The position numbers and the translations under genes are program-made. DNA of 64,000 bases from Micractinium sp. NFX-FRZ (lineage: Eukaryota > Chlorophyta > Trebouxiophyceae > Chlorellales > Chlorellaceae). The stretch spans positions 186,001 to 250,000 of the forward strand of contig JAPTJF010000009.1 in the NCBI GenBank assembly GCA_029339195.1, written 5' to 3'. The notes below the pieces were generated by a model. The model was not told where the DNA came from and did no database searches. It was given only the letters and a program-made list of their open reading frames with translations. This document shows, one piece after another, positions 33,808-46,312 of this stretch (position 1 is its first letter; each line of letters begins with the position of its first letter).

Positions 33808-36800
33808 ATGGCGGCGGTGCCGCAGTGCCGTGCAGCCCTGCTGGCGGCATGCCTGCTGGCCCTCGCAGCTGGCGCCTGGGGGCAGGGGCCCTGCACAGAA
33901 GGCAAGCTATTGCTGCTATGCTGGCATGCCCTTTGCCATACAAAATAACAGTTTGCTCCTGCCCGGCTTCAAGCAGAGCCCTGCTGCCGCTTCAGAGCTG
34001 CTCCTGGTGTGCCGCCTCTTGCTGGGGGCCGCGCAGCCGCCATGCCGCCACACAGGCGCCGGCGCTGCCGTCAGCCCACCCTGCACGCTGCTACCCTCCC
34101 GCCTTTGCAGGTTACTTCAAAATGGACCTCGTCTCAACAACCGACACCACCAATGACCTCATTGCGAGGTGCCTGAACAGCGTGAAGGTCAACTTGTATG
34201 CAAACTGCTCGGTACGTGTGGGGGGGTGCCAGCGCCAGCGGCGGCGGCAATGGTGGGCCGTGCCCTGCCCGCACATGCTGCGGCTGCTGGCCGTCTCAGC
34301 AGCCCACCTGGCCGGCCTGCTTGCCCCCATCCCCAACTGCGTGCGCAGCAGCAGCCCACGTGCGCTCACGCTACCCCGCCCCGCTGCCCGCGCCCGCGCC
34401 CGCGTCCCGCCCATGTGCCCCGCAGGTGTCGCTCACCTCACTGAACGCTGCCGGCAGTTATGTGCAAGCTATGTTCACAGGCAACGCAGCACCCACTGCC
34501 ACGTATGACAACTACGTCGAGTGCCCGCTTAGAGAGGGCACGTTGATTGCCCCCACCCCAGACACCACCGCCGCCAGCGTGCGGGCGGCCATAAAAAAGG
34601 CCATCGAGGGGCACGTGTATGGGTTTGATGCCACCGCCACGGCCAAGAACCCCCAGACCATCAGCAGCGTTGTGTACACTCAGGGGGTTATCTCGCTGAT
34701 TCGCCCAGGCGCCAGCGGGGCGATCCTGGATTACGCAATCACCGAGGTGTGTGGGGGGGGGTGCCTGCCCGCCTCCAACGCCTGTACGCCCGCTTGCCAT
34801 GCCTGCCCGCCCGCTTCACAGCTAGCTGCTTGCACAGCTGCCCTGCCCTGCTAGCTGCCCTGCCCTGCCAGCAGGCTGGGCAGAGTGCTCCACGGTGCCT
34901 GCCGCCCAGCCCTGCCAGCTGCCCTGCCCACATTCACGTTACCTCTCCTTGCCATCCGCCCTCCTCAATACCTGCCCTCCGCTCACCACCCTGCCTGCGC
35001 TCTCCCCTCCCCCTCCCTCCCGCCCGCCCGCCTGCCTGCAGCGGACAATACTTGCCTCGCACGTTTCGAGCACCATCGTCCCGGTGCCCTTCTGCAGCCT
35101 ACTGCCCATCTTTTCCACCACCTGCCGCGACGACAGCTCCATGCCCTCAGGCCTGGGCACAACCTGCGGCGGCGGCCGGTACGGGATCGTGGTCAACGAC
35201 CTGGTCAAGGTCTGCGCCATCTGCCCACCAGGTGTGCACCCTACCCACGTGGGACGAGAGGCAGGCAGCAAGGCGGCCCTACTGGCAGCGGCAGGGAGCA
35301 GGCAGCATAGCGGGCGTAGTGGCAGGCGGCAGAGGGCAGCCGGGGCGTGGCACTGTCCCGCCTCACTCGCCCGGCAACACGCATGCGGCACCGGCCCCAC
35401 CATGCTTGCACGCGCCCTGCCTGCCTGGCAGCACTTGGTGCATGTGCCCTCCATCCCTCACTCACCCTATCCCTTACCCATCAACCGGCTGATCTTCCCG
35501 CAGGCTCTTCTGGCGATGGGTACGGATGTACGCCATGCTTCCAGGGCACGGCCGGCCCAATGCTCTTCACGACACCTGCAAGCGACACCAACTGCCAAAA
35601 TCTGTGCGGCCCGGGCTACTACGCCCCCACAGGTGGGCACCGCTTGTGTTCGTGTTGCATGCCCTGCTGCGCTGCAATCAGGCAGGCAGGCTGCAAGCGC
35701 GCAGGCGCAGGGCATGTCCGTGTGCGCCTGTGCGGCAGGCACGCCGGCGTGGCAGGTGCTTCGCCTGCAAGCCAACGGTCGGCAGGCAGTGTGGTGCGTG
35801 TGAGGGGGCGCAAGCGCTGCGCCTTGTGCTGCCCATGTCGGCACAGGCATGCCGCTGGCGGCACCCTGAGCTGCGGCCGGGCCCCAGACCAGCCAGCGGG
35901 GGGGTGCACCAGGCACAGCGTGCGTGCCGTGGTTGGGAGCAGCCTTGGGATGCCAGGCCCTCCTGCGCCTGCACTGCTGTTTAACGCTCCTAATAGCGAG
36001 GCTGCCTCTCCCGCAACACGATGACAATCACACACGCACACGTGCGGTTTGCCCTGCTGGTGCAGGGAGCTCCCACTGCCTGCCCTGCCCGGCTGAGACC
36101 TACAGCGAGGGCGTGACCAACGAGAAATGTGCTGCATGGTGAGTGGCGCCAAGGGGTCAGGGGCCCTTTGGCTGGAGGCCCTTCCAGCAGCACCCACGGC
36201 TCGCTTACACTGCTGCCCTGCACAGCGTGAGACCACGCGGCAGCCTGGGCCTCGCAGGCTTGCTTGGGGTGCTGCTCTGCTCGCAGCCCGCCCCCGCCTG
36301 GCCGGCCCATTTCAACCCACACATGGGGTGTATGTCGCGTGCTGCGCCGTCCCTGCTGCAGCCCCATTGGCAGCAACGCGTGGGTGCCCGGGCGGTCCTC
36401 CTGCCTGAAATGCGTCAACGGCATACCGCAAGTGTGCAACGCCGGCGGGTGCGCCACCGCCGACCCGCCCTCTCCAGGTGAGCGCCCTACGCAGCGGCAC
36501 AAGGCGGGACAGCTGGGGCAGGGCACAGGGAGCCCTGTGCCGGTCCGCCCTGCATCCAACATCCGCTTGAGGCAGCAAATGTGTCACCCCACAGTGCTCC
36601 TTTGTGTGGTGTGTGGGCAAGCACCCGGGGAATCAACCTCGGGAGAGCGTGCCCAGCGCTACGGGTGCATCTGGGAGCGAGCTTGCGCCCGGCGTTCCCT
36701 GTGGGGGGCGCCCCGTTTGGTGCGGCGTGCCGTGGCCCGAGAGGAAGGCTCGCGCGCATGTTACCAAATACTGCCCCTGCCCTTGCTGCTGCACGGCTCG

Positions 36801-39800
36801 ACCCAGCGCCCTGGCAGCGAGCAGGCAGCCTGTGTGCCTGACCTCCCGCTGACATTCGGGCCGCCTCCTCCCTTCATTGCTATGCTGCAGGCGGCAGCAT
36901 CATCACACTCGGCCGGATGGCCACCTGCGCTCTCAGCGGCCTGTATGAGCTCAAGTCGTACACCAAGTGCACGACCTGGGCACAGGCGGCACCCACGGAC
37001 CCAAGGGTCCAGCTGGCGCTGCACGTGGCTGGGGTGAGCTGACGTGTTGTATATTGTATTAACTATATGTGAATTGGTGGGGGAGGGGAGCGAGGCAGTA
37101 GCACTGAACGGGGAAGGCAGCGAGCAACCGGTCATGAGCATACATGTAGTGTTGGGGCGTCTGCATGCTCTTGGGCAGGCCTCCTCACGGCGTCTGCAAG
37201 CTCTGCTTTGGAGCCCCGCATCTGCATGCCGCACGGCCCTGAGGCGCGCACCAAGCAACCAAACCTACTTGCTTGGTTTGACCACCCAAACTGACGCCCA
37301 CCTGGCCAGCTCCCCCGGACTGCTCCGGCGACTTCCTGCCCATGAGCCACCCAGCGACCACACCGATGGGTTAAACACCCCCGCACACACCTGCCTGCCC
37401 GCCCCCCGCCACCCCCATCCCCTACCCACACACTCCCACTCCCCCTCGCCTTCCCCCCATCCCCCCCAGGACTGCTCCATCGACATCCTGCCCATGAGCG
37501 ACCCCAACTGTGCCGACCCCAGCAGTGCCACAGGGTACGGGTACGGCGAAATCCAGATGCGGGCGTACTACACCACCCCCACCACCATCCGTTCCCTCAT
37601 GCACCCAGACACGCCCAGGTGAGCCCCCAGGCTGGCTCATGCCGGCTTGGCAGGTCCCAGGGAGGAAGCTGCGCTCTGGGGCCGGATGGGGCGGCTGCGC
37701 TGGGTGCAGACGCATGCTGTTGGGTGCGGGTGCCCGCCGGCCTCCCGCCCACAGTGTGCCCACCGCTCGCATCAAGCAGCATCCAGCCAGCCAGCCAGCG
37801 TCCCGCCTGGGGCGCCCCCGACCCAACGCCGTTCCGCTCTCCTCGCCCCGCCGGCTCGTGTTCCTCAATCCCCCCGCCCCCGCAGTGGTGTCATGCTGTC
37901 GATTGATGCCAATGGCGCAACGGATGTAACGATGAGCTTCTGGGCAGGCACGCTCGACTTTGCTCGCGCCAATGACGCCCAAATCACTGGCAACACCGTG
38001 AGTGGCGGCTGGCTTGCCTGCTGAAGCTGAGCACAGGGCGAGACGCCCCGTCCCCTCACACTTGGCGGCAGGCCAGGCATGCACACACTTTTTCAAGCGC
38101 ATGCAGCAGCTGAGTGCCTTGCACTGCACCCGCTCCCCCGCCCTGCCACCCCACAGGTGTGCACCCCCTCCTCTGCCACCGTTGTGGGGGGCCAGGTGGT
38201 GGGGGTGCCCACTGCGGGCGCCATCTCTCAGTGCCCGCCGCGCTCCTACAACCCCGCCCAGTTCCCAAACGGCTATGGCGACAGCGGGGCCTACTGCTGG
38301 GCCTGGTGAGTGAGGGGCCATGCTGTGCTGTGCTGTGCTGTGCTGGTGCGTGGGGACCCTGCTGTGCCTGTGCTGTGCTGTGCGTGCAGCGCATGCTGCT
38401 GGGCCTGATGAGCCGAGCCGGGTGCTGCTCTGGCACTGTGCAGCAGTCAAACGCCCCCGGCCGGAGCCCATGACAGCGGGCGCTGCTAACACATGCTCTG
38501 CAGCCTGCCTTTCTGACTACTGGCCGCTGACTGCCGTCTGCTCCCCTCCGCCCCCTGACCCCCTGCAGCCCCCCGGGCAGCGAATGCCCGGGAGCCACCG
38601 GCACTTTTTCGGGCCCAGTTGCGGCCTGCCTGCCAAGTGAGCACAGTTTAGGTTTCAGCAGCCCTGTGGGTGAACCAGGAATGGCCGGCGGGGGGCTTGG
38701 CTGCTCCCCTGCCTTGCACCGTTGTGCCCCCAGCAGCAGCCACGGACCTCGCGCCGCCAGCCATGCAGCTGCATGCCAGCCTTGCTGAGCTGGGCTGTGC
38801 TGGGCTGTGCTGTGCTGTGCGAGAGGTGCACGGGGCCACGCCGGACGGCCCCCTCTGCTCCCGCCCCCGCCGCCGTCCCATCTCACCCTCCTCTCACACC
38901 AAGCACACGCACCCTCCCCGCCCCTCCCCTCCTCCCTGCCCCTTCCCTCCTCCCTTCAGACGAGTACACGCCATACTATGGCTCCCTCACCTGCTTGACC
39001 TGCAACTCCAGCCAACCTTGGACCTCGTACGCCGGCGCAACAAAGTGCGACGTGCCCACCGTCGACCGAGACTGCTTCCTCAACAACCACGCGGGTGAGC
39101 TGGCGCTGACGTGGCATTAAACAGCCGCCGAGCTGGCACTGACTTGGCGCCCAACTGGCGTGGCACAGCAGCGGTGCAGCTGAGCTGCGCGGCAGGGCAG
39201 CAGCAGGCAGGCATCAGGGGAAGCAGTGCCTGCGGTTGGGGTCAGCATGCTCCCTTGCAGACCCACCGCTGCCCCCCTGCTCTGTCCCGGCACGCACCAG
39301 GTCCTGAATTCGCTACCCCCGTGGCGCCGTCCTGCAGGCATTGGCAAGCAGTACGACCCCGTCTCCCAAAAGTGCCAGCTCTGCCCGGCGGGGACGCGGC
39401 GCGACGACACGCTCAAGATATGCGTGTTCTGGTCAGTGGGCTCCACAGCAGCTGCTTGGCGTTGAAACGTGTGCAGTTGTGGTGTTGAAACTTGCGCAGT
39501 GTGCCGCGCTGCTGCTGCCGCTGCCGCTGCTGCCTCTGTTGCCTGTCCAGTGCACGCACAACCGTCATTTGTCTGCCTGCCACTGCTTCCCACCTGCCCC
39601 CCGCAGCGACCCTGGAGAGTACTCTGGCCCAGGCGCCGCTCAGTGCACCAAGTGCCCCGCGGGCCAGGTGCGTGGGCCAGCAAAGGCTGGCTTGACTGGG
39701 GCCTGTGATTGGCTTCACATGGCCTGGCTTGCAAAGGGTTGGCTTGGCTGGGGAATTGCTTCGAATCTGATTGGCTCGTCGTGCCCTGAAGGATAACGTG

Positions 39801-42800
39801 GGTGTGTAGCCAGCGGAGCGCACACACGCATGGCAGCGACGGCAAGCGGCACAGCCAGAGTGTTGCGCTTTCGGCGGGTGCAGGCTGTGCGCCGCTGTGC
39901 CCTGCCGCGGCGTGCCGCTGGCAGGCTGGATGCCCCGCCAACGCCCGCCTGCCCTGCCTGGCCCCTCTTTTGAGTGCCTGCAGTACAGCCCCAGTACCGG
40001 CATGCAAGACCAGGAGGCCCTCACCAATATCACCGGCCGCCACTGCCTGGTGTGCCCCAGGGGCAGCCTGGCGCTGTCCGGCAGCCAGAACGCGTCCACG
40101 GTGACCACCGGCCAGATTGTCAGTGGGGCCACTTTCTGCGACGCTTGGTGAGCGAGGGGAGGAGGAGCGGGGGGAGGCAGGGAGGCATGCCGCCTAGAAG
40201 AGAGAGGGGGCAGAGAAGGAGGGAGGCAGGCAGGCAGGCAGGCTGCCTGATAGAGAGAGGGAGGCAGGGAAGGAGGAGAGAGGGGGAGCAGGGGTGAGAG
40301 GGAGGGCGGTAGGCTGCCTGAAAGGGAGAAGGATGCAGGGAAGGAGGGAGGCAGGGGGCCCCGGGTGAGGGGCCTGCACCTTCAGCAGGCTGCTGGGCTG
40401 GGTGCAGAAGGAGGGAGGGCATGGGGCCGGCAGGCGCGGCCCCTGGCCCGGCATGGTGTGCTTGACAAGGCGCACAATGTGGACGCGATGCAAGGCGCTT
40501 GTGTTGTGGGACCTCGGCAGGAGGCACTGGCATACCCGCCCACACCAATCGTGCATCAACACCCCTTGCCCTCTGCAGCCCCGCCGGTTTCGTGCAAGAC
40601 GAAACCCAGCCGCTGCTGCCGTGCGTGCCGTGCGTCAACTCGGGCGCAATCGGGCCCTACACGTACCGCACCGGCGACGCCACCCCGGAGAACAACGAAT
40701 GCAAAAAGATCCCCGCAGGTCCGTGCGCCTCAGCAGCTGGTTGCATGGAAGCGGGATGTGGAAAAGTCGAGGTTGGGGTGGCTGGCGGGGTGGTGGTGAG
40801 GGGGATTGAGGGGGCCGGGGGAGGGTCAGGCGGACTAGGGGGCCATGGCAGGGTGCTAGCCATCGCCTCCTGCTTGTGTTGGTCCTCTGTCCACAACTGC
40901 ACCCCCTCCCTTGCTGCGCCTCAGGATACAAACTGAAGCCGGCTACTGGCGGCGTGGTGCCAAACACAGAGGTGGGAAATGATAGTGCACTTACGGGCTT
41001 AGGGCGGGTGTCTCGCCGTGCTTGCCTGCCGGCCTGCCTGCCCGCCCGCACCTCGCGCTTGCGGGCACGTGAGAATCACTGGCGGCCGCAGCCAGCGAAA
41101 GCCATGGGCGCTGTGGCTTACGGGTGCGCGCATGTGAACCCTGCCCCCCGAAAATTCCTGGCCCCCTTCTTGCCTGCCGCAGATTGAGATGTGTGAGGAA
41201 GGGCGGGTGTCCTTCTGGGACAACGTAAACGGCACGGTCCGCACACCCAACAACCAGTACAACTGCATCGGCTGTGCTGACCTCACACCGGCGGCCAACT
41301 ACTCCCACACCTACGCCCCGCACGCAGGCAAGCCCTGCACAGCGCCAGCAGCCATCCCTTGCCTGCCGCTGCCGCCGAGCCCGCCTGCAAGCGCTGCTGC
41401 TGCTGCCGGCCAGCACCTGCTTCCCGCCTCCTCTGTCTGGCGTGCCTTTCCTCTGACAACAACCCGCCTCTTGAAGCACCCCTCCTGACGCCCCCGATGG
41501 CATGCGCTTGCCTCCTGCTCCCCCTGCAGGCATGATTGCCTGCATCCCCTGCCCCACGGGCACGATCCCTGTCAGCACCGGCTCACCCGGCAGCTACTAC
41601 ACCCAGTCGTGCACGCTGTGCCCCTCCGGCTTCTGGAGGGACACCTACACCAAAAAGTGAGCCCCGCCTGCCTGCTCCGCACGGCATCCCTTGCACCTAT
41701 CCTGAACAGGAGAAGCGCTCCCACTGGGTGCTTCTGCATTCAGCCTGTTGGCAAATCCAGCTGGAGAGGGTCGCTCTGCCTGGCCCTGCATTGAGCTCTT
41801 TGGCAAGCTCTGGCTGCTGCGAGGCAAGCCAGCTGGTGGGAGGTGGACCGTTTGCACCATCAGCGGAAGCACCGCGCCGCACTGCGCTGCCGACTGCCCT
41901 GTTGGCGTGGTGACGTTATGCCCGGCTTGTCCACCCAAACCCGGCTGCCTCTCTTGCACCCCTGCACTCACCTCTGCCTCCCACCCTCTACCTCCCGCTT
42001 TGCACCTGCAGCAACACGTGCACAAAGTGCCCAGCAGGCAAGGAGGCCGGCCCCACTTCGCAGGGGGAGTGCAACCTCTGGTGAGCCCGAATGATGCAAT
42101 AAGAGATTCAGACCTTACCGCATGCACAGTAATCGCTTTGAGTTCCAAGTCTAGCCGAGTTTCAACCCAATGCGATGGACCGCTGGGACTGAACGCCATC
42201 TGTGCGGGCTGATGGCATTTGAACGCCTGCCCCTGCCCGCACCTGCTAGCAGTGTGCACGCTGGCCCGGCAGCTACCCTGCCCCTGTGCCTGCCTGTCCT
42301 CTTGCACCTGCCTTGCCCATTCAGCTTGCGCACCCTGCCCAACCTGCCCTGCCTGCGCTGCCTGGCCTTCTCGCTCACCCACCCACCCACCCTGCCCGCC
42401 CCGCCCCGCCCTCCCCGCTCATCCCGCAGCAAGCCCGGCTTCTACATGAACGCGACAATGGCAGCCCTGAACGAAAACTTCTGCCGGCCGTGCCCCGTGA
42501 GCCCTGCTTGCACACATGCGTGCTTTGCTGGCAGCTGCCTGGGATCGCTCCATGCCCGCACTGCTGGCTTGCCGAGTGCCGCTGACACAACCAGGCCGTC
42601 AGGCGCATTGAGCCGGGGAGATCTGCTGCCGTCATGCTTACTGCTGCTGCTCGTGAACACGGCGTGCCGTGCTGCTTGCCTCCCTCCCCACAGCCCCACC
42701 CTCCCTCCCTCCCCCCTCTTCTGTGCTGCAGGTCCACCAGTACCGTGCCACGCCAGGTGGCGACAGCTGCACGCTGTGCCCCAGGGGATTTGAGACGCAG

Positions 42801-45178
42801 GACACGGGCAACACCGAGTGCACGCCCTGCGCCATTGGTTATTACAACAATATGGAAGGTAGGGGGCGGGGCAGGAGGCGGGGGGGTTATATGCCTCATG
42901 GAAGGTAGGGAGTGGAGGGAAGTTTCATGGCCGTGCTGCCAGCTGCGGGCATCCGCCCAACACAGCCGCCGGGGGCGGGGGCGAGTCGGGCGGTACAGCA
43001 TGTGGGAGGGCAGCAGCAGACAGGGGTGCAGCTGGTCCGTATGTCGCCGTCCGCCCCACCCCCGCACCCCGCCCTCACACTAATCCCTCCTAGTCTAGTC
43101 GTTACAGCTTTTCACATCCCCTGAAAGAGGATTCAACTTCAGGACGAACCAGTTCCTGAGAGGTTGACGAGGCATGCACCACAAGACCCTGAAAACAGGG
43201 CCGATGAAAACAAACTGGCTGTGAATCAACGAAAAATGTGTAATCCCTCCTGGCACATGCCCACCCGCTGCCTGTGCAGGCACATCCTGCGACCCCGCCC
43301 CTGCCGGCACCTTTGTGAACACAACTGCCAACTTCATGTACAAAACCTGGTGAGCGGGCCGGGCTGCCCGCAAGGGTTGTGCCAGCAGGCGATACGGGGA
43401 CGCTCGCACGCGCGACGCATGCCTTTGCGCGCCTCGACCGACGGTGCCTTGCTCCTGCCTGCCTGTCTTCCCAGGACCCCCCCTTACCTGCCCGCCCCCT
43501 CAACTGTCTTTGGCGCAGCCCCAAGGGAACGTTCAACGAGGATTCGGCGGGGGACACCTGCTCCGCGTGCGCCCCCGGCAGATATGCACCCACCGTTGGC
43601 TCCAAGGAGTGCAAGGTGCGAGAGCGCCCCTGTCCTGCCACACAAACACCTTATCTCAAGCCTTGCCCTGAAGAGCGGCAAGCAGCAGCAGCAGCAGCAG
43701 CAGCCACAATGACAAGAAAATATCGGTCCTGCCATGCACAGGCGCCTCGTTCTTCTGCACTTCTGCTTCTTCTATGGCTCCTTCTCACCCTCCTGAGCCC
43801 CACCCTCAGCAGCTAAGCCCAGCGTGCCCTGCCCCCTCTGGCCGCCTGCAGACCTGCCCCGCCGGCACTTTCTCGCTCGCCCAGGCAGCGGTGTGCACGG
43901 ACTGCCGCGCTGGGTTCAGCTCGCCCCAAGGCTCCAACAAGTGCACGCCCTGGTAAGCAGGGCTGCATGTGGACACCGGGCCATGGCGGGAATCAGCGGC
44001 TGCACAGCAGGCGCACCAAGGCGTGCGCGCGCCGTGGGCTGCCACCACTCTTCCCCGGCCTGACCACGCCGCTGTCCCCCCTGCCTGCAGCAAGCCGGGC
44101 ACGTACGCTCCCAGCCCCCGGTCCCCAAGGTGCCTGCCATGCGTGAAAGGGTACCGCTGCCCCACAAGCTCAATGAGGTGAGTGCCATGCTTCCCCTGCT
44201 GTGGTCCTGCCAATGCGCCATTGCCCGTCAGCTTCCGCACGGCTTCCCCAGCCATCGGAGCAAGGCTCGCGTGCGTGGCATCCCCGCCTGTGGCTGCCCC
44301 TGGGTGCGAAGCAGTGCATGTGGCAGTGCAGCAGCGGGGGGGTGCGCCTGCTGGCTGCCAGCTGGCTGCCAGCGTGGCACCTGTCACTGCGTGTGCTGTC
44401 CTGACGCACCCCGCTCACGATGCCTGCCCCCCCGCCGCTGCAGGTCGCTCATGCGCTGCCCCAGAGGGACGTTCAGCAGCAAGGAGGGAAGCAGGGAATG
44501 CTCGCCTTGGTGAGCTGACAGGGGGGCCAGCTGGGGTGGGGCGGGCGGGGGCGGCCGCTGATTAAGCCTTTAATGCAGCTGGGCGGGGCCGCCTGGTGAT
44601 AATGTGATAAGGGAGGAGGCTGGCTGAGCAGAGGATCGCTCCGAGCGGCCAGCCGGCAGGGGCGCTCCGTGCCACCTGGCTGGATGCAGGATGCACTCAC
44701 ACTCCCCCCTCTGCCCCCCGCCGGTTCCCCCCCTGCAGCCCCGCCAACACGTTTTCCACCGGCGGAGGCACGGCGGCCAGCCCCCTCGCCGTCATCGCCT
44801 GCACCAAATGGTGAGGTCCAGCTCAGCACTGCGTGGCCGGCTGTGCCTGCAAGCCTGCCAAGCTCCTGCAGAGCCTCCGGCGGCTGCAACGCACCCTGCT
44901 GCAGGACGAGCGTGCTGTTTTAGAGTGCCCTATGCTGCCGGGCGCTGCCTTGCTGACCTAGGCGTGTGCGCAGCAGCAGGAGGCACAGCCAGGTGCCAGC
45001 AGCAGCAGCAAGCAAGTGCCGTGCGGTCCAGGGAGCGCCTGCCCTGCTGACCCTGCCCCGCGCCTGCCCTCCCCTGCCCACACGCAGCCCGTTGGGATTC
45101 AACACACAAGGCAAGTCGGGGCAGTCGAGATGCTCACCCATCAGGCCGCAGTCGCGCCGCCTACAAGCAGCGGCATGA
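33808..45178 (+). CDS. Giant secreted Cys-rich protein with ephrin-receptor-like CPxG modules, paralog A
   Basis: Exons: 33808-33901, 34111-34211, 34426-34746, 35042-35231, 35504-35632, 36066-36138, 36362-36477, 36891-37033, 37470-37618, 37886-37997, 38157-38305, 38569-38636, 38960-39094, 39338-39431, 39607-39667, 39984-40147, 40579-40718, 40925-40971, 41183-41327, 41530-41656, 42012-42080, 42430-42496, 42732-42858, 43280-43349, 43519-43615, 43852-43952, 44091-44177, 44444-44509, 44739-44810, 45088-45178; 1134 aa. Signal peptide 1-25 (CRAALLAACLLALAAGAWG). N-terminal domain 30-235 (LDY, VYGFD, YNGI-like strands; few Cys). Cys-rich linker 236-341. A central domain 342-525 with DCSIDILPMSDPNCADP, YGEIQMRAYYTTPTTIRSL and GGQVVG. 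Then CPxG modules to the end, resembling GCC2/GCC3 ephrin-receptor-like repeats (SSHCLPCPAETYSEG, CPAGTRRDDTLK). No transmembrane segment or GPI signal. Introns 1 and 19 use GC donors (GCAAGC). The probable site is the cell surface or wall; the function is unknown. Confidence 0.88.
38321..38346. repeat. (TGCTG)n repeat in paralog A intron 11
   Basis: Five tandem units of TGCTG/TGTGC just after the exon 11 donor. Confidence 0.75.
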
Positions 45179-46312
45179 AGCGCAGTCCCACGTGGCGGGC
45201 AGCGCTGGGCTCTGGCCTCCCTACCCCCTTCTGTGCTGGCAGCTCCCCCACCCCCGACGTGGGTTTACCTCTTTGGCGTTCCTCGAATGCTGGACAGCGG
45301 AAACCCCAGTTCCCCCGCTTTTTGCCAGTTTGCATGCTTGCACCCACATGCTTGCCGGGGAGCGCCGTCCCCGGGGGCTGCCTGCCTGCGCCTGCCTCCG
45401 AATAATAATAATGACAACTGCCATGTGTTCCGCTGCTACCCTTCTGTTGCTCCCCACTCCTCTGCTGCCCTGCCCTCTGCTGCTTCCCTCTCCCTGCTCC
45501 GGAATTTGTTCCCTGCTCAGCTGGTCACAGGGGCCTGGCCGCCCCTGAGTCGTGTAAACAAACCGACATTGCGCCCATCTCTGCGGGCTGGGGTGTACCG
45601 GCATCGGGTGCCCAGGCGTCCAGCTGCCGCCCCTTCAGCTTCCCTCCCACACAGCAGCAGTGCCGGATGCTCGTGCCCCTGGAGGCATTAGCTAGGCATG
45701 GCTAGAGTTCTGGCCCTCATGAGGCTGATCAGGGCTCGTAAGTAAGGTGGTGGTGTGAACCTCTTCCAGGACACAAACCTTTTGCCCCCCAGCGCGGCCT
45801 AAGTGCGGCCGCCCTATTCGATCGCATGCATCCTTCCTTGAGTGTGTGGATGGTTGAAGCCCCCACTGCTCTCCAGGAGCACCCGCTTGGTACGTGGAGC
45901 TGAGCTCCGCTGACCTGGACGGCGGTACGAGCGGGAGCGAGCAGCGGGGGCTCGCTTTCGGTTTCGGCAGGCCAGCGGAGTTGTAGAACCATCGAGCGGG
46001 ATCCACGAACCTCGAGCTGCACAAACCTAGAGCTAGAGGCCCGAGCTAGGGGCGTCCTCGCTCAACCCGCCCTGCAAGTACTTTCGAGTCGGGGGAAGTT
46101 CTGAACGACAGAGCGCCTGCACAACAGGTCTCCTGGTCACCAGATTGTGTCGTTGGAGCCGCACGTGAGTTCGCACTGGTCCAGCCCGAGGGCGGTCCGC
46201 GAAACCAGAGCGGGGCAGCGGTTTTGCGGGCCTGGCTGCATCAAAGACATTCAATGAACATCACGTGTTTGTCGCCGCTGCCGCAGGCTTCACATTGGCC
46301 GCGCAGTCGGCC
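45179..46312. other. Intergenic, paralog A to paralog B
   Basis: No supported exon. It contains a TGTAA 375 nt after the paralog A stop and the promoter of paralog B. Confidence 0.6.
45553..45557 (+). promoter_or_regulatory. TGTAA polyadenylation motif, paralog A
   Basis: TGTAAA about 375 nt downstream of the stop at 45178; positional inference. Confidence 0.5.
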
